64,000 nucleotides of DNA from RZYY01 sp036794825. GTDB taxonomy: Bacteria; Bacteroidota; Bacteroidia; Bacteroidales; 4484-276. Within the stretch, counting starts at the first letter, position 1. Every line of letters begins with the position of its first letter. Position numbers and translations under genes: made by a program. The stretch covers positions 62,001 through 126,000 of the forward strand of contig DAIRGA010000010.1 of the NCBI GenBank assembly GCA_036794825.1, in the 5' to 3' direction. Below are positions 34,606-42,641 of the stretch, in pieces. Below the pieces are notes generated by a model. That model saw only the letters and a program-made list of their open reading frames with translations, had not been told where the DNA came from and searched no databases.

Positions 34606-35040
34606 CTAATTAACTAAAGATCCTTTTTCGATGATCACATCAACACTGTTATAACCGGTGCAATATCCCTTAATAACAATTTCGCGGGAGTTGTCGGCGG
34701 TTTTCAGAGCGTCATTCTGATTTGGCAGCATTGTCACCCGAACTCCTTCCGGGCCAAACATTCCATCTTCAAACTCAAAGACGGCAATAACAAGTTCACC
34801 AGAAGTTTCAACCTTGCTGAGGGTTCCTGATACTTCAACTACTTTTCCGTTGAACTTATCAGCAGCTGCAGTTTCATCCATTTTATAGCTTTCATACAAC
34901 TCCTTTGCCATGAGGCTGTAGTCGGCTTTTTTCTTTTCAAAATCAGGGTGGGGTTTGTTGTAAACAAACTTAAACACGAGCACGGCGGCAATTATTCCGA
35001 TAATTGCCAGAACTGCTAAAACTTTAATCCATGTCTTCAT
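34606..35040 (-). CDS. Membrane-anchored OB-fold (tRNA_anti-like) protein
   Basis: 144 residues. One N-terminal membrane helix (about 7-27, VLAVLAIIGIIAAVLVFKFV), a short helix with a basic stretch, then an OB-fold domain (about 60-144: KFNGKVVEVSGTLSKVETSG, VKGYCTGYNSVDVIIEKGSL with I for V). This matches the tRNA_anti-like group of extracytoplasmic OB-folds seen beside YceI and cytochrome genes in Bacteroidetes. It is not expected to bind tRNA. It lies directly upstream of YceI. The molecular role is unknown. Confidence 0.78.
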   Translation of the reverse strand: MKTWIKVLAVLAIIGIIAAVLVFKFVYNKPHPDFEKKKADYSLMAKELYESYKMDETAAADKFNGKVVEVSGTLSKVETSGELVIAVFEFEDGMFGPEGVRVTMLPNQNDALKTADNSREIVIKGYCTGYNSVDVIIEKGSLVN

Positions 35041-35171
35041 TTGATTCCTGGTTAAGTGATTAGTAAATTATAACCACGGCAGATTGCAACAACTGGAGGG
35101 ATAGAGTTGCTAACAGGAATTTAAGTAATAAGTTATTGAATTGTGATTTTTTAACACAAATCAAGGTGAGA

Positions 35172-36080
35172 TCATTTGAAGCTTTCTGGTTTTTTTACCG
35201 TGAAAACCCTCGAAATATTGAATCCGAAATATACATCGCCATCAAGCCAGTTACCAGTGGTTTCGGTGATAAATCCACTTTCGAAAATAGGATCGGAGTT
35301 GGTGAAAAACAATTGAAACACATGGCCGCCGGTTTCGATATCAAAACCGACTGAAAAAGAGTTTCGAACGGTTTGAGATGGAAGCTGATCCGGCAAAACG
35401 TACCAGTACTCGGCATTCAGAGCAGTCCTGTTGGTGAGTTTTACCCTTCCACCGAATCCAGTGGCAAATATGTCGTTGTTATCCTCTTCGGTGGCAACAA
35501 GATTTTTGTGAACCAGCGTGGGGGTGATTTGTAACGATAAAGAAGAGTTGAATTTGCGGGCAATCAGCAGTTGATGGGTATAGGCCACTCTTGAAGAGAA
35601 ATAGTTTTCGCGTTCGGGGTATTGCCATTTGAGCGAGCTGAGCGAAATGCTGCCGAAATAGGTGAGCGCCAGGGGCATCTCTTTGAGGCCGGTACTTTGC
35701 CTGAGGATTTTACCTTTTACAAAACCATCGAAAGTCTTTTTGTAAGAACTGCGCCCCACTCCCAATGCCAGCCAGTCGTTTACACCGTACTCGAAACCCA
35801 GCCTTATGTTGGCCTGATCGAGGCCCCAGAATTCATAAGCCCCTGAATTTAAATACCCAAAATGGTGTTGTATCAGAAACATCAGTACTCCTGGTGCAGG
35901 ATTTTCGATGGATTGCCCGAGCACCAGTCGTGTGGTTTTAAAAGTGGCCGTTGTGTAGTCGGTGGTTTGAGGTTCATCCCCAAATAGACCCATCAAATCG
36001 TCCTGGGCTTTTGTGATTTGCGGCATAAACCAAAATATCACCGCTATTAAAATGATTGTCAGTGTATTAAACTTTTTCAT
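35172..36080 (-). CDS. DUF5777 family beta-barrel protein
   Basis: 302 residues with a signal peptide (about 1-25, ending QITKAQDD). The sequence matches the DUF5777 group: TATFKTTRLVLGQSIENPAP, MFLIQHHFGYLNSGAYEFWG and LDQANIRLGFEYGVNDWLAL. Alternating strands with aromatic ends suggest an outer-membrane barrel. It lies 27 bases after a single-heme lipoprotein gene. As far as I recall, genes of this family are often next to cytochrome-c-domain and YceI genes, which suggests a shared redox or transport function. That function is not known. Confidence 0.8.
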   Translation of the reverse strand: MKKFNTLTIILIAVIFWFMPQITKAQDDLMGLFGDEPQTTDYTTATFKTTRLVLGQSIENPAPGVLMFLIQHHFGYLNSGAYEFWGLDQANIRLGFEYGVNDWLALGVGRSSYKKTFDGFVKGKILRQSTGLKEMPLALTYFGSISLSSLKWQYPERENYFSSRVAYTHQLLIARKFNSSLSLQITPTLVHKNLVATEEDNNDIFATGFGGRVKLTNRTALNAEYWYVLPDQLPSQTVRNSFSVGFDIETGGHVFQLFFTNSDPIFESGFITETTGNWLDGDVYFGFNISRVFTVKKPESFK

Positions 36081-36107
36081 CTTTCTTAGTTATTAGGGTT
36101 CGACGGA

Positions 36108-36503
36108 TCAGTTATTGGGTGCACCGGCATTGATCCAGATATCAATTTTTGTCAGGTCACAGGCGTTCAGTTTGTTACCACCTTTTGGCATAGGCGAGTA
36201 ACCCGATTGATGGTTGATGGCGCCCTGCAATTTTCCATTGTCAGCTACCACTTTAAGGCTATTGTAGTTATCGGTAATTATTCCTGCTGACGGCGAGGAG
36301 GAGCTGTGACAGCCATTGCAGTTTGCAGCCATCACCGGGGCAACGGAACCGGAGTAGGTTACGTTGGTGGTATCACAGGGAGTCGGGTCAGGATAGAGGT
36401 ATTCCTCGTTGTCGTAGTAGCAAGAAGAGACCATGATCAGCAATAATGCAGCCATGAGCGTCAAAAGCATAATTGATTTTCGGTTAATTGTTGGGAGTTC
36501 CAT
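36108..36503 (-). CDS. Small cytochrome-c-like lipoprotein, one heme motif
   Basis: 131 residues from the ATG at 36503 (a longer in-frame start at 36554 is unlikely because it lengthens the signal). The lipoprotein signal ends at Cys28 (LIMVSSCYYD). One heme-binding CNGCH lies near residue 70 with a candidate distal Met in GYSPMPKGG near residue 105. The domain repeats the pattern of the neighbour: DTTNVTYSGSVAPVMAANCN, then DLTKIDIWINAGAPNN. It overlaps the end of the upstream three-motif gene by 20 bases, so the two are probably translationally coupled. It is a likely periplasmic electron carrier, partner unknown. Confidence 0.78.
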   Translation of the reverse strand: MELPTINRKSIMLLTLMAALLLIMVSSCYYDNEEYLYPDPTPCDTTNVTYSGSVAPVMAANCNGCHSSSSPSAGIITDNYNSLKVVADNGKLQGAINHQSGYSPMPKGGNKLNACDLTKIDIWINAGAPNN

Positions 36504-37485
36504 CGTTGATCCATTTTTGAATTTGAGCAATATTACAATCAGAAAGCTGCACACCTGAAGGTGGCATGGCAGGATATCCCTGCTGATGGCGGATTACGCC
36601 AAGCAATTGGCCGGTATTGGCAACAGCCACAAGATTTGCATGAGTTTCGAGGAATATTCCGCCCGATGGCGACCCACCGCTATGGCAGCCCAGACAATTG
36701 TTTTGAATGATCGGAAAAACAGTGCCTGAGTAAGTTACATTGATCGAATCGCAATCAATTTCATCACAGTAATTATTCAATGCACCCTGCATAATCCATA
36801 AATAGACTGCATCGATCTGTTCGTCGTTTAAAGGATTTCGCGGTGGTGGAGGCATTCGTTTGTCCGGGTCATCTTCGGTGATAACTTCGTAAAGATCACT
36901 GCTTTGAGGATTATAAGGATCAACATCAGCAGTATTGAGGATCGAAGTGTAGGTCGTCAGGTTCACACCGTCAGCGGCTGTTGCGGCGTCATGACAACCT
37001 GAAATGGCGCAGGATGACTGCAGGAGCGGGAAAATCGTATTGAGAAAATAGGCTGTGTCCGGATCGCAGGGGATTCCATTTGGAGGAATAATGAAAGTAG
37101 TATCCCTTACCCAAATTTCTATGGTTGCGATGTCGCAATCCGATAATCTTACCCCTGTTGGCGGCATGGGGGAATAACCAGCAGCGTGGTTGATAACGCC
37201 CAGCAGCCTGCCGTCGTAAGCAATGGTGGCCACTGTATTGTAGTCGGTGAAGTTTAACCCGGCCGAAGGTGCAGCGCCACCGTGACAACCAATACAGTTT
37301 TTATCAAGAATGGGATAAACACTGCCTGGGTATGTAACCTTTGATGTGTCGCAGTCGTCAGGGTTTGGAGTCGGACCAACCTGTGGCTCATGTTTGCACG
37401 ATCCGGTGAAGAGGAGCCCGAAGATAACAAGGGCAAATGTTGAAAAGAGAAGTTTCTTTTTCAACCTTGGGGGAGAAGTGGCCAT
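36484..37485 (-). CDS. Cytochrome-c-like lipoprotein with three heme motifs
   Basis: 333 residues; lipoprotein signal ending at Cys30 (LLFTGSCKHE). Three domains of about 100 residues follow: CIGCH at residue 64 (with GYSPMPPTG as possible distal ligand), CAISGCH near 155 (a CX4CH variant) and CLGCH near 265 (with GYPAMPPSG). Domains 1 and 3 share the layout of the downstream small lipoprotein (V-T-Y-x-G-x-V start, I-x-x-W-I-x-x-G/D-x-P-N-N end). The middle domain is more like planctomycete-type cytochrome domains. It starts the minus-strand cluster and is divergent from cysS. A 7-bp inverted repeat overlaps its start codon. Confidence 0.8.
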   Translation of the reverse strand: MATSPPRLKKKLLFSTFALVIFGLLFTGSCKHEPQVGPTPNPDDCDTSKVTYPGSVYPILDKNCIGCHGGAAPSAGLNFTDYNTVATIAYDGRLLGVINHAAGYSPMPPTGVRLSDCDIATIEIWVRDTTFIIPPNGIPCDPDTAYFLNTIFPLLQSSCAISGCHDAATAADGVNLTTYTSILNTADVDPYNPQSSDLYEVITEDDPDKRMPPPPRNPLNDEQIDAVYLWIMQGALNNYCDEIDCDSINVTYSGTVFPIIQNNCLGCHSGGSPSGGIFLETHANLVAVANTGQLLGVIRHQQGYPAMPPSGVQLSDCNIAQIQKWINDGTPNN

Positions 37486-37511
37486 TGCATTATAATATTT
37501 AATGATGCAAT
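37484..37511. promoter_or_regulatory. Inverted repeat overlapping the cytochrome gene start, possible operator
   Basis: ATTGCAT (37484-37490), 14-base spacer, ATGCAAT (37505-37511), perfect 7-bp arms. It covers the start and ribosome-binding region of the minus-strand lipoprotein. It could be a binding site for a dimeric regulator, but a chance repeat cannot be excluded. Confidence 0.3.
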
Positions 37512-37622
37512 ATTACGAACAAAAAGGTATTCAGATACTTAAAATGATTATAAATTACGATCATTTCTTAAATTTTTAAAATCCTCGAAAAGAACAGCTT
37601 AGCCATTTTACCCGAAAATCAA

Positions 37623-37630
37623 TACTTTTG
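37623..37630 (+). promoter_or_regulatory. -7 promoter box of cysS
   Basis: TACTTTTG, an exact TAnnTTTG match, 20 bases before the cysS start codon. No clear -33 element. Confidence 0.5.
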
Positions 37631-37650
37631 CGCATTAAAAAAAGACCCAT

Positions 37651-39126
37651 ATGGAACAAAAAATCCAGCTATACAATACCCTAAGTCGCAGGAAAGAGAA
37701 TCTTGAACCTATAAATCCCCCTCATGTCGGATTGTATGTTTGTGGCCCAACGGTTTATGGTGACGCTCATCTTGGTCATGCACGCCCGGCAGTGACTTTT
37801 GATCTGGTATTCAGATATTTACAACACATCGGTTACAAGGTGAGGTATGTGCGCAATATCACTGATGTTGGCCACCTGGAAAACGATGCCGACCAGGGAG
37901 AGGATAAAGTGGCCAAAAAAGCCCGCCTCGAACAGCTTGAGCCAATGGAGATAGTGCAGTATTACACCCTCCGTTACCATAAAAACATGGAACAGCTCAA
38001 TGTGCTTCCTCCGAGTATAGAGCCTCACGCCTCAGGCCACATGATCGAGCAGATTGAAATGGTGAAAAAAATCCTCGATTCAGGGTTTGCTTATGAAAAA
38101 AACGGGTCGGTGTATTTTGATGTGGTTAAATACAATTCTGCACACAACTACGGAAAATTATCGGGACGGTCCATTGAAGAGACCATGGAAAACACCCGTG
38201 AGCTGGCGGGTCAGGAAGAGAAGCAGAACCAGGTGGATTTTGCCATCTGGAAGAAAGCTTCTCCTGAGCACATAATGCGCTGGCCATCTCCCTGGAGTGA
38301 CGGATTTCCTGGCTGGCACATCGAATGCTCGGCAATGGGTTGCAAATACTTAGGCGAAACTTTCGACATTCACGGTGGAGGGATGGATCTCATTTTCCCG
38401 CACCATGAGTCGGAAATTGCCCAGTCGGTGGCTGCCAACGGCCATGACCATGTGCGCTATTGGATGCACAACAATATGATCACCATTGACGGGCAGAAAA
38501 TGGGTAAATCCCTGAATAACTTCATCACCCTCAATCAGTTTTTCAGTGGTGAACATCCGTTACTCGATCAGCCATACGACCCCATCACTATCCGGTTTTT
38601 CATCCTGCAGGCGCACTACCGCAGCACGCTTGATTTTTCGAACGATGCTCTGAAAGCTGCGGAAAAAGGACTGAAGCGACTTTTGGCCGCCGGCCAGACT
38701 TTGGAAAAATTAAAACCGTCCGAAAAATCCACCGTTTATATCGAAACATGGCGAAACCAATGCTACGAGGCCATGAACGACGATTTCAACAGCCCAATCG
38801 CCATTGCTCAGCTTTTTGATGCTGTCAGGATGATCAACTCGATCAACGATGGCAAGGATTCGATCACAGCAGATGATCTGGCTTTGCTCATCAAAACTTA
38901 CAACTACTTCGTTTTTGACATACTTGGACTAAGAAGCGACGAGCAGACTGCATCAGCCGATCATGAGCTGGTGGAGGGTCTGATGCAAACCATACTCGAC
39001 ATTCGTAAAGAGGCCAAACTCAAAAAAGACTGGCCTACCGCCGACAAAATCCGCGATCACCTCAGCGCCCTAAACATCGAAGTGAAAGACACTAAAGAAG
39101 GGGCAACGTGGAATGTGAAGGGATGA
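37651..39126 (+). CDS. cysS: Cysteinyl-tRNA synthetase
   Basis: Charges tRNA-Cys with cysteine. 491 residues, the usual length. The class I signatures are present: CGPTVYGDAHLGHARPAVTF (about residues 29-48, HxGH as HLGH with the zinc Cys), HIECSAMGC (about 226, zinc ligands), GGGMDLIFPHHESEIAQS (about 248) and KMGKS (about 280, KMSKS variant). It is a single gene, divergent from the cytochrome cluster. Confidence 0.96.
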   Translation: MEQKIQLYNTLSRRKENLEPINPPHVGLYVCGPTVYGDAHLGHARPAVTFDLVFRYLQHIGYKVRYVRNITDVGHLENDADQGEDKVAKKARLEQLEPMEIVQYYTLRYHKNMEQLNVLPPSIEPHASGHMIEQIEMVKKILDSGFAYEKNGSVYFDVVKYNSAHNYGKLSGRSIEETMENTRELAGQEEKQNQVDFAIWKKASPEHIMRWPSPWSDGFPGWHIECSAMGCKYLGETFDIHGGGMDLIFPHHESEIAQSVAANGHDHVRYWMHNNMITIDGQKMGKSLNNFITLNQFFSGEHPLLDQPYDPITIRFFILQAHYRSTLDFSNDALKAAEKGLKRLLAAGQTLEKLKPSEKSTVYIETWRNQCYEAMNDDFNSPIAIAQLFDAVRMINSINDGKDSITADDLALLIKTYNYFVFDILGLRSDEQTASADHELVEGLMQTILDIRKEAKLKKDWPTADKIRDHLSALNIEVKDTKEGATWNVKG

Positions 39127-39259
39127 TGAAATCAGTTCGACGATATAGATTAGTCGTCGGTTAATCGCAAATCAGAATGATTTTGAAGTGTCAGTCAAAG
39201 TCAGATGCGGGGGGGCAAAGGATTCAAGGAAATTATTAAGCAACCAATTTAATTGTATA

Positions 39260-41686
39260 ATGAAATACCCCAATATTAGAGAAGAGGAATTGAAAAACAG
39301 GTTAGCACACGACTACTTCTGGCTTTTTGATTGCACCCGAATCATCGGCAACGTTGACTTTTGTGTAGCAATTCATCAGAGCCAGAAGGAGCTGAAAGAC
39401 AAGGAGTCGCTTCTGTGGGCGGAGGCTAAAAAAGGCTCGTCCGACATCTACAAATCCATCGTTCAACTGATCCTCACCATTGGCAAAGCCCGCACATTCG
39501 ACAAATATTTGCCTCCGGCTTTTCTGGGAGCGTTCGACGGGGAAAAAATAGCTTTCATCCCCTACAACGACATTCACGAAGTGTTTTACATCAACGACTT
39601 CAATTGGAATGTAACCCCGTCGAACCACGAAACCAAAGAGTTCAGGCTCACTTACGACAAAGTAAAATCGGCAATTGACGCAAATGCATTGCTCTTTCAC
39701 TACCTCAGCGACGACCGTGAGTTGAAGGCTTTTATCAAAAAAAACTTCATTGCAGGCAAATTTGGATTGACAAAGACCCGCATTGACAAAAACAACTTCA
39801 TGATCATTTACAACAAATGGCTGCAAACGGTCAAGCCTACTATTGCAGTAAAATGGGAAGTTGCCAAAAAGAGCGGGATTATTGACGGCGATTTTTACCT
39901 GGCCGACCTGCTGAGCCAGGAAAACCAAACCCTGAAAGAAAAACTGTTTGTGCTGCTTCGGAGCGACCACTACGAGCTTGACCGGCGGTTTGACGAAGCC
40001 GGAATGTTCAGCAGCAAACGCACTGAATTCTCGGATGGGCAGGTTGCACACACGCAGTTCTGGAATAAGTACCACCGGCCTCCACGGGAGGAATACTGGG
40101 ATTACATCGTCGAACGCCGCGACCTGCTTGTACCACAGGATGTGCGCGAACGTAAAGGGAGTTTCTTTACGCCGCAGATGTGGGTTGAGCTTTCGCAAAA
40201 GTACCTGACCGATGTACTTGGCGAAGACTGGCAGGACGAGTACTACGTTTGGGACTGCGCCGCCGGAACCGGCAACCTGCTGGCAGGGCTAACCAACAAA
40301 TACAATATCTGGGCTTCGACCCTCGACCAGCAGGACGTGGAAGTGATGCACGACCGGATAAACAACGGCGCCAACCTGCTCCACGATCACGTTTTTCAGT
40401 TCGACTTCCTCAACGATGACTTCAGCAAACTGCCCAAGCCACTGCAGGACATCATCAACAATCCTGAGAAACGCAAAAAGTTGGTGGTTTACATTAATCC
40501 ACCGTATGCGGAGGCTGGAAGTACCTTGAAAAAAGATGCAAAAAATAATGTTTCAAACCAAACAATGGTTCACAGCAAGTACTCCTCAATAATTGATGAT
40601 TATGCAAAACGAGAACTATTTATCCAGTTTTTTACAAGAATTTATGCAGAAATTCCTGATGCAATTCTGGCGCACTTTTCAAAACTAAAAATTATTCAAG
40701 CTCCATATTTTAATGGTTTTAGAAACTTCTTTTTATCTGAATTAAAGTCATTATTTGTTGTTCCTGCAAGTTCTTTTGATAATGTTTCAGGGATGTTTCC
40801 AATTGGATTTTTTGTTTGGGATACAAAGGTGAAAATTCGGTTTAATGGAATCAAGGCAGATGTCTATAATGGTTTTGGTAATTTCGAAGGTGAGAAAAAC
40901 TTCTATTGCTATGATGATTCAAAAAATATAAATGATTGGTTAAGACCAACCTGGAAAACTTTAGAGAATCGGTTAGCTTATCTGGCTTGCAACAGCAACG
41001 ATTTCCAACATCAAAATGAAGTTGTCATACAGATTAAAAAAGGCAATGAAACATCAACTTTTTACAAACCAATCACAGAACAAAATCTAATCGCATCTTG
41101 CATTTACTTCACTGTACGAAAGTGCATCCAGGCCACCTGGCTCAACGACCGGGATCAGTTTTTGTTTCCAAACGATGACTGGGAAAAGGACAGGGAGTTT
41201 CAAAACGATTGTTTGGCATATGCGCTTTTCAGTAATAACATCCAGTCGGCTCACGGCCCTAACCACTGGATACCCTTCACCGAATCAGAGGTAAACTCGC
41301 GTGAAAAGTTTGATAGCGACTTTATGATTCGGTTTATCCGTGGGAAGATAAAGCCCGCAAAGAAATCCATTGATATTTTTTCGGTGCTGCTGGAGCCAGA
41401 GGTGCACTATGAAACACCATTGAAATTTTCGGCTGAGGCTGCGATAGTTTTCGATGCGGGAAGAGAACTATGGCGGTATTATCACAGGCAGCCTGGTTGC
41501 AACGTGAATGCGTCGCTTTACGACATCAGGGAGCATTTTCAGGGTCGTAACGACAAAGGCAAAATGAATGCAAAAAGTAACGACGAAACCTACACCAAAC
41601 TCCTTTTCCATTTGCGTGAAAGCCTCAGGCGGCTTGCTTCCAAGATAGAACCGAAGGTGTATGAATATGGGTTTTTAAAAGGATAA
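39260..41686 (+). CDS. Probable Type IIG restriction-modification enzyme (nuclease + adenine methyltransferase)
   Basis: 808 residues from the ATG at 39260; an in-frame GTG at 39188 would add 24 residues from sequence that looks non-coding. Residues about 1-280 carry a candidate PD-(D/E)xK nuclease: Asp33 in GNVDFCVA and Glu55-Ala-Lys57 in LLWAEAKKG. The methyltransferase region begins with GSFFTPQMWVELSQKYL (about 295), then motif I WDCAAGTGNLL (about 331-341) and motif IV NPPY (413-416), the N6-adenine signature. The C-terminal part should hold the target-recognition domain. Single-chain enzymes with this order cut and methylate one site. The stretch 40510-41115 is clearly AT-richer than the rest. 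No separate specificity or methylase gene is present. Confidence 0.72.
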   Translation: MKYPNIREEELKNRLAHDYFWLFDCTRIIGNVDFCVAIHQSQKELKDKESLLWAEAKKGSSDIYKSIVQLILTIGKARTFDKYLPPAFLGAFDGEKIAFIPYNDIHEVFYINDFNWNVTPSNHETKEFRLTYDKVKSAIDANALLFHYLSDDRELKAFIKKNFIAGKFGLTKTRIDKNNFMIIYNKWLQTVKPTIAVKWEVAKKSGIIDGDFYLADLLSQENQTLKEKLFVLLRSDHYELDRRFDEAGMFSSKRTEFSDGQVAHTQFWNKYHRPPREEYWDYIVERRDLLVPQDVRERKGSFFTPQMWVELSQKYLTDVLGEDWQDEYYVWDCAAGTGNLLAGLTNKYNIWASTLDQQDVEVMHDRINNGANLLHDHVFQFDFLNDDFSKLPKPLQDIINNPEKRKKLVVYINPPYAEAGSTLKKDAKNNVSNQTMVHSKYSSIIDDYAKRELFIQFFTRIYAEIPDAILAHFSKLKIIQAPYFNGFRNFFLSELKSLFVVPASSFDNVSGMFPIGFFVWDTKVKIRFNGIKADVYNGFGNFEGEKNFYCYDDSKNINDWLRPTWKTLENRLAYLACNSNDFQHQNEVVIQIKKGNETSTFYKPITEQNLIASCIYFTVRKCIQATWLNDRDQFLFPNDDWEKDREFQNDCLAYALFSNNIQSAHGPNHWIPFTESEVNSREKFDSDFMIRFIRGKIKPAKKSIDIFSVLLEPEVHYETPLKFSAEAAIVFDAGRELWRYYHRQPGCNVNASLYDIREHFQGRNDKGKMNAKSNDETYTKLLFHLRESLRRLASKIEPKVYEYGFLKG

Positions 41687-41883
41687 TTTGAGTGGATAAA
41701 GGTTTTACCTGAAGCAGATTGTGATGTGCGTAAACCCAACAGCAAATACGGCAACTTTGAACTAAAGCTTTTTCAATGAACCACGATCGCTTTTTGATTT
41801 TTGATGGCCTGGAGGTGTGTCATTTGGGCGCATCGCTGAAGGGTCTGGGGAAGAAACCTGTAGTGAGTGAAGTCGAACCATGA
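41687..41883 (+). pseudogene. Decayed remnant, ORF6N-type C-terminal fragment
   Basis: Directly after the restriction-enzyme stop the same frame stays open and reads like protein for 29 codons (WIKVLPEADCDVRKPNS, YGNFELKLF) to a TGA at 41777-41779. An overlapping 35-codon frame (41776-41883) begins MNHDRFLIFDGLEVCHLGAS, LKGLGKK. It closely resembles the conserved tail HDRFLIID...VYHIGASLKDLGKK of ORF6N-type proteins (as I recall it), then breaks into the unrelated TAGTGAGTGAAGTCGAACC. I read the region as leftovers of an accessory gene, not a working one. Confidence 0.5.
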
Positions 41884-41948
41884 TTTACATTTTCCAAAAT
41901 GGAAACAGTATAAGTGGTGGATATTTTCAACAAAATAAAGGAGCTGAC

Positions 41949-42641
41949 ATGAAAAGAATAGTTGTACTCACCGGTGCAGGAATCAGCGCCGAAAGCGGCA
42001 TCAGGACTTTCAGGGATGGCGATGGTTTGTGGAAAACCCATCGCTTCGAAGACCTCGCTTCGCCTTCTGCCTGGAAAAAAAATCCGGAACTGGTACTTGA
42101 ATTCTACAATGCCCGCCGCAAACAACTTCTGGAAGTGGAACCCAATGCTGCCCATTTTGCACTGGCCAGGCTCGAAGAAAAGTTCGACGTGCACATTGTT
42201 ACTCAAAATGTTGACGACCTGCACGAAAGAGCCGGATCGTCCAAAATCCTTCATCTGCACGGCGAATTGCGCAAAGCCCGAAGCACCACTGATCCCAGCC
42301 TGATTTACAACATCGAAGGCTGGGAACTTAAATTGGGTGACAAATGCAAAAAAGGCAGCCAGCTTCGCCCTCACATTGTCTGGTTTGGCGAGCCTGTGGA
42401 CGAAATCGAAAATGCCACATTCATCACCAGTACAGCCGATCTCTTTTTGGTCATCGGAACATCGCTGGTGGTTTATCCGGCCGCAGGATTGCTGCATCAC
42501 ACCCGCCCAGGAGTCCCGATAATTCTGGTTGATCCGGGTGAACCCCGTTTTAGTCCAATGCCGAATCTCACCTTTATCCGTGAAAAAGCTGCTCAGGCAG
42601 TTCCCGGTTTGGTGGATAAATTTTTACAGGAGGGATTTTGA
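41949..42641 (+). CDS. cobB: NAD-dependent protein deacylase (sirtuin, CobB-like)
   Basis: Removes acyl groups from protein lysines using NAD. 230 residues from ATG 41949, chosen because the protein then begins MKRIVVLTGAGISAESGIRT, the NAD-binding GAGISAESGI segment; an upstream ATG (41880) adds 23 unlike residues. TQNVDDLHERAG and the catalytic His in LHLHGELRKA (about 108) follow. YNARR (Tyr-x-x-Arg, about 58-61) is the residue pair that suits succinyl/malonyl lysine. The usual four zinc cysteines are not present; only GDKCKKGSQ remains. The gene overlaps recX by 4 bases. Confidence 0.9.
   Translation: MKRIVVLTGAGISAESGIRTFRDGDGLWKTHRFEDLASPSAWKKNPELVLEFYNARRKQLLEVEPNAAHFALARLEEKFDVHIVTQNVDDLHERAGSSKILHLHGELRKARSTTDPSLIYNIEGWELKLGDKCKKGSQLRPHIVWFGEPVDEIENATFITSTADLFLVIGTSLVVYPAAGLLHHTRPGVPIILVDPGEPRFSPMPNLTFIREKAAQAVPGLVDKFLQEGF

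Noticed and set aside
39188..39259. GTG start of the restriction-enzyme gene at 39188
   Set aside because: The 24 extra codons look non-coding (G-run, poor codons) and a good ATG follows at 39260.
39127..39259. Small hairpin CGACGA/TCGTCG after cysS as a terminator
   Set aside because: The stem is only six base pairs and no T-run follows.
41949..42641. Sirtuin as part of a defence system beside the restriction enzyme
   Set aside because: The protein is a plain CobB-type deacylase coupled to recX by a 4-base overlap, and it lacks the extra domains of defence sirtuins.
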